Assembly (NCBI RefSeq): GCF_900143085.1
Contig: NZ_FRCZ01000006.1
Span: 169,761-233,760, forward strand
Length of the DNA stretch: 64,000 nt
Reading direction: 5' to 3'
Source: Gracilibacillus kekensis
Lineage (GTDB): Bacteria > Bacillota > Bacilli > Bacillales > Amphibacillaceae
The translations under genes and the position numbers were made by a program. The notes below the pieces were generated by a model that saw only the letters and a list, made by a program, of their open reading frames with translations, was not told the DNA's origin and did not search any database. Position 1 is the stretch's first letter. The number at the start of each line of letters is the position of its first letter. Below are positions 33,611 to 43,414 of the stretch, one piece after another.

Positions 33611-34456
33611 ATGGAAGCATGGATCATCTACGAACAAGAAGATGCAGAAAAAAATAAAGCATACATAGATTGGTGTATAACAGAAGCCGACTCACTACAG
33701 GTGGAATTAAAACTAGTTTATGTTCACCAAGTATGTTTCGGGATTAAGAATCATCAACTGTTTATCGAGTGGAACCATAGTAATTCGCTTCCTGATTTTG
33801 TGATAATGCGCACCATCAATGATCTTTTAAGCAGGCAATTTGAATTCATGGGGGTACCTGTATACAATGCTGCTTCAGTTGCTAGTGTAGCGAATGATAA
33901 AGCTAAGACCCATCAATTACTTGCTCAACACAACATTCCGATGGTTGATACCCTTTTCTTAAATCGATCGAGCTTGATCGAACATGAATTTCATGAATTT
34001 CCTTTTGTTATCAAAGAAGTGGCCGGACGTGGAGGAAAACAAGTACATAAAATTGAATCTAATCAAGAAGTAAAGGACATTATACCTCAATTAAATGGAG
34101 AGCAATTTATCGTGCAATCGTTAGCCAAATCAGGAAAAGATGTTAGAGTTTTTGTGATCGGTAAGCAAATAATAGCTGCTATTTTAAGAGAATCTAATCA
34201 AGACTTCCGGGCGAATCATTCGTTAGGTGGAACAGCTCGTCCCTATTTGTTGAACCAACTAGAAAAAAATACGGTAGATAAAATTGTAGAACTATTTCCT
34301 TTTGGAATGGTTGGGATTGACTTTATTTTTGATGAAGACAATCGTCCACTTTTTAATGAAATAGAAGATGTAGTGGGTAGCAGAACGTTAAGTAAGCATA
34401 CGGATATAAACATTGTGCGATTATATTTGGAGTTTATAGTATCTAATTTGAAGTGA
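33611..34456 (+). CDS. RimK-like ATP-grasp ligase 2
   Basis: 281-residue paralogue of the preceding gene, in the same operon (two bases between stop and start). It has the same domain order: EAWIIYEQEDAEKN, then FVIMRTINDLLSRQFEFMGVPVYNAASVASVANDKAKTHQLL, the loop VIKEVAGRGGKQVHKI, FIVQSLAKSGKDVRVFVIG and SNQDFRANHSLGGTARPY. The expected metal-binding E-x-N is E-x-E-D here (NEIEDVVGSRT), so the active-site detail differs from copy 1. Either the two form a heteromeric enzyme or they catalyse successive ligations. No partner peptide or carrier-protein gene is seen in the flanks. Confidence 0.82.
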   Translation: MEAWIIYEQEDAEKNKAYIDWCITEADSLQVELKLVYVHQVCFGIKNHQLFIEWNHSNSLPDFVIMRTINDLLSRQFEFMGVPVYNAASVASVANDKAKTHQLLAQHNIPMVDTLFLNRSSLIEHEFHEFPFVIKEVAGRGGKQVHKIESNQEVKDIIPQLNGEQFIVQSLAKSGKDVRVFVIGKQIIAAILRESNQDFRANHSLGGTARPYLLNQLEKNTVDKIVELFPFGMVGIDFIFDEDNRPLFNEIEDVVGSRTLSKHTDINIVRLYLEFIVSNLK

Positions 34457-34637
34457 CACAAAGAGTCAATTTATTACAAGTGAGGGTTTTACGGATGGTT
34501 AGAGTTGTGATGAATAAACGTTTTTTGTAGTGAAATCTTTTGTTATGATATAATTTTAATATCTACAGTGTTTCCCCTCATTTTTTACGTACAATAAATT
34601 ACCATATATAAACTTAACACCTAACGAAGAGAGGAAT

Positions 34638-36128
34638 GTGTCTGATTTGAATATATTGATGGCAAAGCTTTTAGAAGTAGTTCTTGCTGTGCTTCCGATC
34701 ACGTTAATCGTAGTGATATTAAACTTTACTTTGACTTCCCTTGATGTCTCCTTAATCATACGGTTCTTAATAGGTGCAGTCTTGATAATTATTGGCCTAT
34801 CCATCTTCCTGTTAGGCGTGGATATCGGTATCACTCCAATAGGAAAGCATATGGGAAAGGCAATTGCGAAATCAAATAAACTATGGATTGTAATCGTATC
34901 CGGCTTGTGCTTAGGTTTTATTATATCGATTGCAGAGCCAGACCTCCATATTCTAGCTGGTCAAGTTGAGTTAGTAACAGCTGGGTCTGTATCGAAATTT
35001 ATGATCGTCATTGTTGTTTCTATAGGGATTGCGGCATTATTGGCACTAGGATTAATCCGAATTGTACATAATATTCCATTATTTAAATTATTAACCGTGC
35101 TTTATGGTATTGTGCTGGTCATCGCAATATTTACCTCCCCTCAATTTTTGGCGATATCGTTTGATGCATCTGGGGCTACTACTGGTGCGTTAACAGTCCC
35201 ATTTGTTTTAGCGTTATCCATCGGTATTTCTATATTAAAGAAGGATAGTAAAGCATCAGAAAAAGATAGTTTTGGACTTGTTGCGGTCGTTTCAGTAGGT
35301 GCAATTATTACAGTGATGTTAATGAGCATCATAACGAATCAGGAGGAATTATCTGGTGAGATTGAACAAGATCATGGCGTATCAAGTTCTATATTTGGCC
35401 CGTTCCTTCAAGAATTTGGTCATATTGCCCAAGAAGTATTGATTGCGCTTTTACCAATCATATTAATATTTTTGATCTTTCAAAAATTATCTTTTAAATT
35501 ATCGAAAAGCTCCTTTCGTAAAATTATAATGGGTCTTGTGTTTACTTTTATTGGCCTGGTATTATTTCTAGTCGGAGTTAATGCGGGTTTTATGGAATTG
35601 GGAACAGAATTAGGTTATAGTATTGCCTCTTTAGATAATGAAGCGTATATTGTTATTATTGGTTTAATACTAGGTATTGTAACGATTTTAGCAGAACCTG
35701 CTGTATATGTATTGACCAATCAAATTGAAGATGTAACAAGTGGTTATGTTAAACGAAAGATTGTATTATTCACCTTAGCAATTGGTGTAGGTATAGCCAT
35801 TGCCTTATCAATGCTCAGAATCTTAATTCCAGAGTTACAATTATGGCATTACTTACTTCCTGGATATTTAATTGCTATAGGGTTAATGTATATTGTACCA
35901 AAATTGTTTGTTGGTATCGCATTTGATTCTGGGGGTGTTGCATCTGGCCCAATGACGGCAACATTTATTCTTGCATTCACTCATGGTGCAGCTGACGCAA
36001 TTGAAGGTGCAGATGTAATCGTTGATGGCTTTGGTATGATCGCTATGGTAGCATTAACACCACTGATTACTTTACAGATTTTAGGGTTAATATTTAAAAT
36101 AAAGTCGAAAAAAGGGGGTTTTGAGTAA
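34638..36128 (+). CDS. DUF1538 membrane protein with internal duplication
   Basis: 496-residue integral membrane protein of the DUF1538 family, about twelve to fourteen helices, built from two homologous halves. Each half has an E-P motif (IAEPDLHILAGQVELVTAGSV near residue 95, LAEPAVYVLTNQIEDVTSGYV near 355) and an F-D-x-x-G element (FDASGATTGALTVPFVLALSIGI near 175, FDSGGVASGPMTATFILAFTHGA near 434). An inverted or tandem repeat of this sort is typical of secondary transporters; transport of an ion is inferred, not known. The start is GTG 34638, or TTG 34647 which fits GAGAGGA slightly better. The next gene, a P-II protein, follows after one base, implying control of this protein by P-II. 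Confidence 0.78.
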   Translation: MSDLNILMAKLLEVVLAVLPITLIVVILNFTLTSLDVSLIIRFLIGAVLIIIGLSIFLLGVDIGITPIGKHMGKAIAKSNKLWIVIVSGLCLGFIISIAEPDLHILAGQVELVTAGSVSKFMIVIVVSIGIAALLALGLIRIVHNIPLFKLLTVLYGIVLVIAIFTSPQFLAISFDASGATTGALTVPFVLALSIGISILKKDSKASEKDSFGLVAVVSVGAIITVMLMSIITNQEELSGEIEQDHGVSSSIFGPFLQEFGHIAQEVLIALLPIILIFLIFQKLSFKLSKSSFRKIIMGLVFTFIGLVLFLVGVNAGFMELGTELGYSIASLDNEAYIVIIGLILGIVTILAEPAVYVLTNQIEDVTSGYVKRKIVLFTLAIGVGIAIALSMLRILIPELQLWHYLLPGYLIAIGLMYIVPKLFVGIAFDSGGVASGPMTATFILAFTHGAADAIEGADVIVDGFGMIAMVALTPLITLQILGLIFKIKSKKGGFE

Positions 36129-36129
36129 T

Positions 36130-36795
36130 ATGACCTCAAAAGACCATATACCTCATTTTGAATTGATCCACGTTATTGTGAAGTTTGGAATGGGAAGTAA
36201 AATATTAAAAGAAGCAAAAAAGTGCGGAGTATCTGGTGGAACTTTGTGTATCGGAAAGGGAACAATAAGTAATAAAATTCTAAAATTACTGTCGATTACT
36301 GATATGCGTAAAGAAGTGGTGATGATGATTAGCAACCGCAAAACAACAAAGAAAACATTGGAACATTTAAATAAAGTATTTCGTTTTGATAAACCAAACC
36401 ATGGGATCGTTTATACAACGTCATTAACAAGTCTAATGGGAACCAGAAGCTGTCAAATCGATGATGGTGATGAAAGAGGTGACGAAGAGATTATGTATCA
36501 GAATATAATGGTTGTAGTCGATAAAGGGAAGGCAGAAGAAGTGGTAGAATCTGCCCAAAAGGCAGGATCAAAAGGTGGTACCATTATTAATGCGCGGGGC
36601 TCCGGAATACACGAGACGAGCAAGCTCTTCTCCATGGATATTGAACCAGAAAAAGAAATCGTTATGATCCTATCAGATGAACAAATAACGGATGCAATTG
36701 TTACAAAAATCAGTGAAGACCTTAAAATTAATGAACCAGGAAATGGTATCATCTTTGTACAGGATGTAAACAGAACATATGGCATATACGAATGA
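36130..36795 (+). CDS. Double-domain P-II-like signalling protein
   Basis: 221-residue cytoplasmic protein made of two P-II/GlnB-like ferredoxin folds in tandem: residues about 8-105 (FELIHVIVKFGMGSKILKEAKKCGVSGGTLCIGKG) and about 118-218 (YQNIMVVVDKGKAEEVVESAQKAGSKGGTIINARGSG). Both halves keep the helix then GGT segment; the classical T-loop with its uridylylated Tyr is not evident. A trimer of P-II is thus probably replaced by a pseudo-hexamer or a different assembly. ATG 36130 sits at 11 bases from AAAGGGGG; a TTG at 36121 overlaps it. It is coupled to the DUF1538 gene, which suggests it gates that membrane protein in response to a nucleotide or metabolite. Confidence 0.78.
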   Translation: MTSKDHIPHFELIHVIVKFGMGSKILKEAKKCGVSGGTLCIGKGTISNKILKLLSITDMRKEVVMMISNRKTTKKTLEHLNKVFRFDKPNHGIVYTTSLTSLMGTRSCQIDDGDERGDEEIMYQNIMVVVDKGKAEEVVESAQKAGSKGGTIINARGSGIHETSKLFSMDIEPEKEIVMILSDEQITDAIVTKISEDLKINEPGNGIIFVQDVNRTYGIYE

Positions 36796-36802
36796 AGAAA
36801 TA

Positions 36803-36844
36803 AAAACCATTACGATAAAGTGTGTCTTTTATCGTAATGGTTTT
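36803..36844. terminator. Bidirectional Rho-independent terminator
   Basis: A perfect 17-bp stem, AAAACCATTACGATAAA (36803-36819) with its complement at 36828-36844, between the convergent P-II and chemoreceptor genes. Confidence 0.9.
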
Positions 36845-36846
36845 GC

Positions 36847-38535
36847 TTAGTTTACCTTAAATTTTGATATAACAACTTGTAAGTCTTCTGCTAAATGTGA
36901 AAGTGATTGTGCAGAGGACGATATTTCTTCCATGGTAGCTAATTGCTCCTCTGTTGATGCAGAACTTTCTTGGTTGGATTCAACACTCTTTTCTGCAATT
37001 TCTTTTACATTTTCTAATTCATTTGTAATGGAAATGGATAGGTTTTCGATATCTTCGATCGACCCAGTCACATCGATTACTTTACCGGATACATTCGTCA
37101 TTGCCTCTTGAATTTTTGAAAAAGCGTTACTTGCATTATCCGTTGAAGCTATACCTTCCGTAACTTGTATATTCCCTTCATCGATGGAAGTAACAACTTT
37201 CTTAGTTTCAGCTTGCATGTCTCTTACCATATTAGCAATTTGATCTGCTGATTTCTTAGATTCTTCGGCTAATATTCTTACTTCATCTGCCACCACGGCA
37301 AACCCCTTACCATGTTCTCCAGCTCGCGCAGCTTCTATTGCAGCATTTAGAGCAAGAAGATTAGTCTGTTCAGAAATATCTGTTATTAGATTTAAAATAT
37401 TGCCAATTTCGTTTGAATGGTTGTTTAAGGAACGAATCGTAACATTCATGTTATCAAATGAAGATTTAATATCGTGAATTTTGCCTACAACCTCTTCTAT
37501 AGATTGCATACCATCTTGTACCTGCTCACTAGAATTAGTGGTTGCAGCCTCCATCTCCTTACTGTTATCAGAAATTCTATTGACACTTTTAACCATGTCT
37601 TGTAAGGAATTTGAGACCGTATTGATTTTCTTTAACTGATCTTCAGCACCCTCATAGTTACCTTGAACAAGTGAAGCTAATTGTTCATTTGCTTCAGTAC
37701 TTTGCTCTGCACTTGCAGTAAGTTGTTCTGAAGAAGCAGCTACTTGCATTGCGGAATCGTGTGTTTTTGAAATAGTTCCTGATAAATCATCTAACATTTT
37801 ATTTAATGAGTTAGATAGTACTCCTACTTCATCTTTTGACCTAACTTTCAATTTGTCGATTGTTAAGTCCCCATTTGAAATTTTATTTAAGGCTGTAGAA
37901 ACCAATGAAATAGGTCTTGATATTGTTCGGATTAAATAGATAGTAATAGCAATCGTTATTAAGAGGATAACTCCAGTAATCGATAGCATAAATATGATAC
38001 TCTGAGTTGTTACATTATTTACTCTTACCCAGGCATCATTGGTTAACTTTTCCGTATCTTCTACAATTAACTGATGAGTCTCACGATAGGAATCAAAGTA
38101 TTCCTTACCATTATCAATATTTGCTCTTGCCTGATCGATATCACCTTGTTGAACAAGTGCAATTTCTGCTTCAAAAAAGCTTTGGATATCTTCGATTTTA
38201 GGTTTAGCTTCGTCGATCAACGAGGCCATAATGGGGTGACCATCAAGGTGTGTTTCTATAATTTCTAGATTTTGATCCACGTCTTCCTGACCTGTATAAT
38301 AGGGTTCAAGAAAGCTTTCATCTCCAGTAACAAGATAACCTCTTACACCTGTTTCTTGATTGACTAATGCGGTTAAGATATTATTAGCTGCATCAGATAA
38401 TGGGATAGCATCATCGATAATTTTAGCGGTTTCACTTTCGGAGTTTTGTAAGCTAAACCAACTTATCGTGATAATTCCGATAATGAATAGAATAATAACA
38501 CTAAAGCTTAGGACTATCTTCTTACCTATTGTCAT
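36847..38535 (-). CDS. Methyl-accepting chemotaxis protein with CHASE3 sensor
   Basis: 562-residue transmembrane chemoreceptor. TM1 (about 8-30), an extracellular CHASE3-type helical sensor (about 38-175, with [21 protein letters not shown], the family signature), TM2 (about 180-203), HAMP (204-256) and a cytoplasmic signalling domain. The conserved CheA/CheW-binding tip is [40 protein letters not shown] (about 395-435). Methylation helices flank it ([33 protein letters not shown]). CHASE3 ligands are unknown. The start follows AAGGAG. Monocistronic, with a bidirectional terminator at its 3' end. Confidence 0.92.
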   Translation of the reverse strand: MTIGKKIVLSFSVIILFIIGIITISWFSLQNSESETAKIIDDAIPLSDAANNILTALVNQETGVRGYLVTGDESFLEPYYTGQEDVDQNLEIIETHLDGHPIMASLIDEAKPKIEDIQSFFEAEIALVQQGDIDQARANIDNGKEYFDSYRETHQLIVEDTEKLTNDAWVRVNNVTTQSIIFMLSITGVILLITIAITIYLIRTISRPISLVSTALNKISNGDLTIDKLKVRSKDEVGVLSNSLNKMLDDLSGTISKTHDSAMQVAASSEQLTASAEQSTEANEQLASLVQGNYEGAEDQLKKINTVSNSLQDMVKSVNRISDNSKEMEAATTNSSEQVQDGMQSIEEVVGKIHDIKSSFDNMNVTIRSLNNHSNEIGNILNLITDISEQTNLLALNAAIEAARAGEHGKGFAVVADEVRILAEESKKSADQIANMVRDMQAETKKVVTSIDEGNIQVTEGIASTDNASNAFSKIQEAMTNVSGKVIDVTGSIEDIENLSISITNELENVKEIAEKSVESNQESSASTEEQLATMEEISSSAQSLSHLAEDLQVVISKFKVN

Positions 38536-38683
38536 GTTGTTCGTCTCCTTGTGAATATATTGTCGTTTTTAGTCGTTTAATAACTGATTCAAATATACTA
38601 CACTTTAATGTCTTTAGCAATACTTTATAACTAATAAATATATTTAATTATGATCAAAATATTTTTTTAAAAGGAGAAAATGA

Positions 38684-39541
38684 ATGCGTACTCAAAAAGA
38701 AATGATGCAACTAATTTTAAACTTTGCAGAAGACGATGATAGGATTCGAGTAGTTGGTATGAATGGGTCAAGGGTAAATCCTCAAATCATAGGTGATAGG
38801 TTCCAAGATTATGATATTGTCTATCTTGTTACAGAAATGAATTCCTTTATTAAAAACAGAGAATGGCTTGACTATTTCGGAGAGAGATTAATTATGCAAA
38901 CTCCAGAAGATAGCGAGCTTTTTCCGCCATCACTAGGAAATTGGTTTAGCTTTTTGATGCAATTTACAGATGGCAATAGAATAGACTTAATGCTAGTGCC
39001 GATCGAGGAATTGGATCAATACATGAAGAATGATAGTTTAACGACAATACTATTGGACAAAGATAAACGAATTAACAATAAACCAATCCCGACAGAGGAA
39101 AGTCATTATCTGCAGATACCGACTGAAAATCAATATTTAGATGCTTGTAATGAGTTTTGGTGGGTTTCTACATATGTAACAAAAGGGCTTTGTCGTAAAG
39201 AATTTTTGTATGCAATTGATCATATTGAGAATGTTATGCAAGAAGAAATATTAAGAATGATGGCATGGAAAGTAGGTTGCCAGTATGGTTTTCGAGTAAA
39301 TCTGGGGAAATCATATAAGTTTTTAGAGGAATACGTGTCAGAAACTGAATGGAAGGCATTGCAACAAATGTATAATTTATCTACTTATGATGATTGCTGG
39401 CGTGTTTTATTTCATATGTTTGCGATGTATAAGGAATTGGTGGTTTTTGTAGCCGATAGTTTACAATTTCAACTCCCTGATTATCAACATAAAGTAGAAT
39501 CCTATGTTCGCCAGCTTTATGACGATGGTAACCGTTCATAA
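38684..39541 (+). CDS. Aminoglycoside 6-adenylyltransferase-like (AadK family)
   Basis: 285-residue nucleotidyltransferase of the ANT(6)/AadK family (PF04439), which adenylylates streptomycin at the 6 position. The polymerase-beta-type active site is intact: GMNGSRVNPQ (GS motif, about residues 25-34) and DYDIVYLV (catalytic Asp pair, about 45-52), with a third carboxylate in RIDLMLVP (about 105). A C-terminal helical domain with NEFWWVSTYVTKGLCRKEFLYA is also typical. Chromosomal AadK-type genes are common in Bacillaceae and may give only low resistance. AAAAGGAG precedes the ATG. No mobile element surrounds it other than the non-coding repeat that follows. Confidence 0.88.
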   Translation: MRTQKEMMQLILNFAEDDDRIRVVGMNGSRVNPQIIGDRFQDYDIVYLVTEMNSFIKNREWLDYFGERLIMQTPEDSELFPPSLGNWFSFLMQFTDGNRIDLMLVPIEELDQYMKNDSLTTILLDKDKRINNKPIPTEESHYLQIPTENQYLDACNEFWWVSTYVTKGLCRKEFLYAIDHIENVMQEEILRMMAWKVGCQYGFRVNLGKSYKFLEEYVSETEWKALQQMYNLSTYDDCWRVLFHMFAMYKELVVFVADSLQFQLPDYQHKVESYVRQLYDDGNRS

Positions 39542-39596
39542 TACTCACCTTTAGGATTTGAGTTTCGACTAATAAGCTAACTAGTGAATAAGCGGA

Positions 39597-40132
39597 GGGT
39601 GGGACAAAAGGTTTTTATGCGTTTTAGGAAGATACTGCGACATAGCTGTAATTATGAGATTTTATATGTGCTTTGCAACCGCTTCGGCTTGTCAGTTTCC
39701 CTTTCCGCGGGTTTTTACCCTAAGCTAACTTTTTAAGCAAAGTTCGCTAAAAAAGTGGATCTTAGGGTAAAAACATCCCGCAGGAGTGAAAACGGACGCC
39801 TTCGCTTTTCTATGCCCTTCAGCTAAAGCAAGAGGATGCATTTTTGCCTTTATCACCATCTTTTGTGGTAATTATTTGTAGAAGAACCAAAAATATTAGC
39901 ATTTACAAAAATTTGTAGAATTTCATTAAGCGTAGGCGCCCACTTCAACTCCTATGGGATCCTTTTTTCTGAAGATCCACTTTTTCATGCGTTTGTTGCA
40001 TGAAAAAGTTAGCTGAAGGAAAAAGCCCATGGAAAGGGAAGTGGGCAAGCCGGAGCGATTTTAAGCACAATCTTCATCTCAAAATTACCATCCCATTTAT
40101 GGCGCAGTATCCTAATATTACGCAACAATACA
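39597..40132. repeat. Mirrored double-hairpin element, copy B
   Basis: About 535 bp filling most of the gap between the AadK-like gene and the GGDEF/EAL gene; I see no gene in it. The left end has GGGACAAAAG but lacks the ATCCAAACGA hairpin of copies A, C and D. H1 is at 39678-39810 (ACCGCTTCGGCTTG to CGCCTTCGCTTTT), with inner arms AAGCTAACTTTTTAAGC and AAAAAGTGGATCTTAGGG. H2 is at 39930-40060, the inverted form (GCGTAGGCGCCCACTTC through GAAGTGGGCAAGCC). The stem CCCACTT/AAGTGGG is perfect. Outer ends ATACTGCGACATA (left) and TATGGCGCAGTAT (right) also mirror each other. Confidence 0.82.
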
Positions 40133-40210
40133 AATAGTATCGTTAATGTTTGAAGTTATCTATCCCGCTCTCTAATAGAAGTCTCTCTTTAATGTCTTTT
40201 GAAATAAGAC

Positions 40211-42658
40211 CTATTCATTCTCACTTTTAACCCAATTTTTAAGCCAACTTTCAAATTCTTGTGGTGGTAAGGGTTTGCTAAAATGATATCCTTGTAATAC
40301 ATCACATTTATGTTCTTTTAAAAATGCAACATGTTCTGCTGTTTCTACACCTTCAGCAATAGTAAGCATGTTAAGGTTGTGCGCTAATACAATAATGGTA
40401 GAGACGATATCTTTGTCATCTTTATCATAGGAAATATCTTTGACAAAAGACTGATCAATTTTCAAATGATCGATCGGAAATTTTTTTAAATAATTAAGGG
40501 AACTATAGCCTGTACCGAAGTCATCCATTGCTATTTTCACGCCTGTATTTTTTAATTCTTGCAAAATAATCGTCGCACTTTCAGCTTCCATTGCCATTGT
40601 TTCTGTTATTTCCAATTCTAAGTAGTGTGGTTCAATTCCTGTTTCTTCTATTATTTTTCGTATCATAGGAATTAAGTCGGACTGATAGAATTGTCTAATA
40701 GACAGGTTAACGGATACTGGAAACAGAGGAAGATTTGCACATTGCCAGTTTTTCACCTGTTGACAAGCTTCTCTAATTACCCATTCACCAATCGGGACGA
40801 TCAAACCACTTTCCTCTGCTAACGGAATAAATTCTGCTGGGGAAATCATTCCTAGTTCATGACTATTCCAACGAATCAAAGCTTCTGCTCCATATATTTG
40901 ATTACTTTTTGTTCCGATTTGTGGCTGATAAAAAAGAGAAAATTCGTTTCTTTTGATTGCTTTTCGTAATAAAGACTCCAATTCAATGTTCCCTTGTATT
41001 TTACTATGCATGGAATCATGATAAAACTGATAATTACTTTTACCCATTCGTTTAGCATGATACATCGCATTATCTGCTTTTTTGATAAGTGTTTTGGAAT
41101 CCTGGGCATCTTGCGGATACACACTGATACCTATACTAGGTGTGGTGACAATATCAATTCCTTCTAAATCATATGGTTGAGATAATGAGGTCATTAGCTG
41201 ATCAGCTACTTCAGTTGTTTTAGATAGGGTAGTCTGTTGTAAAAGCACAATAAACTCGTCTCCTCCATATCGAAAAACAGTTGCATTTCCAGGTGTATAC
41301 CATTGTAGTCTTTCAGCTACTTTTTTTAATAATTTATCACCATATTCGTGACCGAGGGAGTCATTTATCGACTTAAAACGATCTAAATCCAAAAAGAAAA
41401 TAGAAAAAGGTTCTAACGAATGCTCTGTTTCCATTAGTTCTTTTAATTTGTGATGGAAGTAATGCTGGTTCGGTAGTGCCGTTAAATAATCATGATATGC
41501 CATGTAATTCAATTTCTCTTCAAATTTTTTCTTTTCCGTAATGTCCTTACCTAAACAGTGAACACCAGTTAATTTTCCATCGACAATAATCGGAATAACA
41601 GTGACATGCAGATAGACAAATTCCTGCTGTTTGTTGAGCATACACGTTTCATACTGAACTGCAATTCCCTGCTCTACCTTGGCATACTCTTCTGCAGTAC
41701 GTTTTCTTTCTTCGGGAATGATATGAGGAAGAAAAGGAGTGCCAATTAATTCTTTAGCAGTATAACCCATTAGTTGTTCGGTTGCTTTATTAATATAGGA
41801 GAAGCACCCATTCAAGTCAAACGAAAGAACAGCATCAATATTATTTTCATATATGGAACGATAGCGCTGTTCACTTTCTTGAAGTTGTTTTGCCATTTCT
41901 TTCTCAAAAGTAATGTCGCGCGCTACACCAATAACACCAGTAACTTGTCCGTCATTTATCGTAGGGACTGCTGTAATATCTAAAGTAAGAATCTCTCCGG
42001 CTTTATTATACACTCGTAATTCAACTTGCACGGTCGCATTTTGAAGTACTTCATTAAATTTTTGATTAGTCGATTCAAGGTCTTCTTCATAAATAATATC
42101 ATTGTAATTCATGAGCAGCATTTCATGTTTTGTGTACAGTAATATGCGCTCATTAGCAGGGTTAACGTTGGTAAAATCCCCTTGTTTATTTAGCATAAAA
42201 ATAAGATCAGGGTTATAGACAAATAACGACTCCAGTTGTTGATGAGTCTTTTCTAACAATACCTCTGTATTTCGTTTATCAGTAATATCATGAATCAAGG
42301 TAACCGAATATTTTTTGTTTTGACTTAATGTAATGATTATGACTTGAAACAAGACCGGAGTGACGGAACCATCTTTTTTGGTAATAATCGACTCAAACAT
42401 AAAAGGCGTATCTTCAGAAATCTTTTTTTGATCAAAACTAGCTTTTCGAAGCAGATCTTTATCTATTAGATCATAAGGACTCATTTTAAGAAGTTCTTGT
42501 TTTGGATAGCCAGTTATTTTTACGACAGCAAGGTTAGATTCTTTAATAGTAATATGATGTGCATCTGTTACTTCTGAAATGAACATTGGTGTCGGTATTT
42601 GTTGAACAATAGTGAGTAAGTCGTTATACGTGAATCGTTGATTTGGAGATAAAGTCAT
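40211..42658 (-). CDS. PAS-GGDEF-EAL c-di-GMP turnover protein
   Basis: 815-residue cytoplasmic sensor protein. Three PAS domains are visible at about residues 10-125, 135-250 and 260-375 (repeated VTLIHDIT, VIGVARDIT and VHCLGKDIT endings). A GGDEF domain (about 385-545) has the intact motif FRYGGDEFIVLL, and an EAL domain (about 560-810) has YQPQI...GAEALIRWN with downstream ELEITETM, IAMDDFGTGYSSLNYLKKFPIDHLKIDQSFV and DVLQGYHFSKP, all catalytic positions present. It could both make and degrade c-di-GMP; GGDEF may instead act as a GTP-sensing domain. No membrane segment. ATG 42658 has GGAGG seven bases upstream. It is 26 bases downstream of the tetR-type gene on the same strand. Confidence 0.92.
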   Translation of the reverse strand: MTLSPNQRFTYNDLLTIVQQIPTPMFISEVTDAHHITIKESNLAVVKITGYPKQELLKMSPYDLIDKDLLRKASFDQKKISEDTPFMFESIITKKDGSVTPVLFQVIIITLSQNKKYSVTLIHDITDKRNTEVLLEKTHQQLESLFVYNPDLIFMLNKQGDFTNVNPANERILLYTKHEMLLMNYNDIIYEEDLESTNQKFNEVLQNATVQVELRVYNKAGEILTLDITAVPTINDGQVTGVIGVARDITFEKEMAKQLQESEQRYRSIYENNIDAVLSFDLNGCFSYINKATEQLMGYTAKELIGTPFLPHIIPEERKRTAEEYAKVEQGIAVQYETCMLNKQQEFVYLHVTVIPIIVDGKLTGVHCLGKDITEKKKFEEKLNYMAYHDYLTALPNQHYFHHKLKELMETEHSLEPFSIFFLDLDRFKSINDSLGHEYGDKLLKKVAERLQWYTPGNATVFRYGGDEFIVLLQQTTLSKTTEVADQLMTSLSQPYDLEGIDIVTTPSIGISVYPQDAQDSKTLIKKADNAMYHAKRMGKSNYQFYHDSMHSKIQGNIELESLLRKAIKRNEFSLFYQPQIGTKSNQIYGAEALIRWNSHELGMISPAEFIPLAEESGLIVPIGEWVIREACQQVKNWQCANLPLFPVSVNLSIRQFYQSDLIPMIRKIIEETGIEPHYLELEITETMAMEAESATIILQELKNTGVKIAMDDFGTGYSSLNYLKKFPIDHLKIDQSFVKDISYDKDDKDIVSTIIVLAHNLNMLTIAEGVETAEHVAFLKEHKCDVLQGYHFSKPLPPQEFESWLKNWVKSENE

Positions 42659-42684
42659 CAATGCGCCTCCTTGATGGCATACTG

Positions 42685-43269
42685 TTATTCTTTTTTGCCC
42701 ATTATACCATAAAAGAATAAGTGCATTATATCTTCTGTAATAGGTAATAAATAGTCATTTAGTTCCTCTTTTTGCATATGTTCTTTCATCATGTGTATAT
42801 AAAACATGATGGCTTCTTCTGATATTTCTTTCTGGATATACCCCTCCGTTTTTCCTTGCGCGATTAGTTGTTGAAAAAACGGTATCGATTTTTCCTGATA
42901 AATGGTTTCTAAATAGGATTGTCCATCTGCAAAATCTTTCATTAGATATTGATAAATTTCTTGGTGTATAGAACCTGCAATATCGACTTTATTAAAGATG
43001 ATGTTTTCTATTTTTTCAGGAAAACTTGTATTACGATTAATAATATCCTGGTATTTCTGATACGTTTTTTCTATATAATAGACAAGTGTTTGATGGATTA
43101 AATTATCCTTACTCTCAAAATAATTATATATAGTTACTTGGGAAACTTCAGCTTTTTTGGCAATTTCACTAATTGACACCTTCTTTATTCCGAATAGAGA
43201 AAATAATTGTAATGCCGCCTCTAATATTCTATTTTGTTTTAGTTTGGTTCGTTTTTGAAAACCGTCCAT
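42685..43269 (-). CDS. TetR/AcrR family repressor of ABC exporter
   Basis: 194-residue regulator with an N-terminal TetR helix-turn-helix (KQNRILEAALQLFSLFGIKKVSISEIAKKAEVSQVTIYNYFESKDNLIHQ, about residues 9-58) and a helical ligand-binding region. It is transcribed divergently from a two-gene ABC exporter, with an AT-rich operator region of inverted ATTTCAA/TTGAAAT boxes between them that overlaps the exporter promoter. This arrangement predicts repression of the exporter and of itself, relieved by the exported compound. GAGGTG precedes the ATG. Confidence 0.88.
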   Translation of the reverse strand: MDGFQKRTKLKQNRILEAALQLFSLFGIKKVSISEIAKKAEVSQVTIYNYFESKDNLIHQTLVYYIEKTYQKYQDIINRNTSFPEKIENIIFNKVDIAGSIHQEIYQYLMKDFADGQSYLETIYQEKSIPFFQQLIAQGKTEGYIQKEISEEAIMFYIHMMKEHMQKEELNDYLLPITEDIMHLFFYGIMGKKE

Positions 43270-43302
43270 TTACTTCACCTCTATATCTCATTTTAATTAA
43301 TG

Positions 43303-43367
43303 TTTTGAAATTAAACAATAAATATATTTCAAAATATATTGAAATTAAATAAAAATTTATATATTAT
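43303..43367 (+). promoter_or_regulatory. Exporter promoter with TetR operator
   Basis: TTGAAA (43339-43344), 17-base spacer, TATTAT (43362-43367) form a promoter for the ABC genes. ATTTCAA (43326-43332) and TTGAAAT (43339-43345) form an inverted repeat that covers the -35; further half-sites TTGAAAT at about 43305 and ATTTCAA at about 43386 flank it. Binding by the divergent TetR protein is inferred. Confidence 0.6.
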
Positions 43368-43414
43368 GAAATATATAAGCAATAATATTTCAAAACTACA
43401 AGGAGGTTTTGTTA

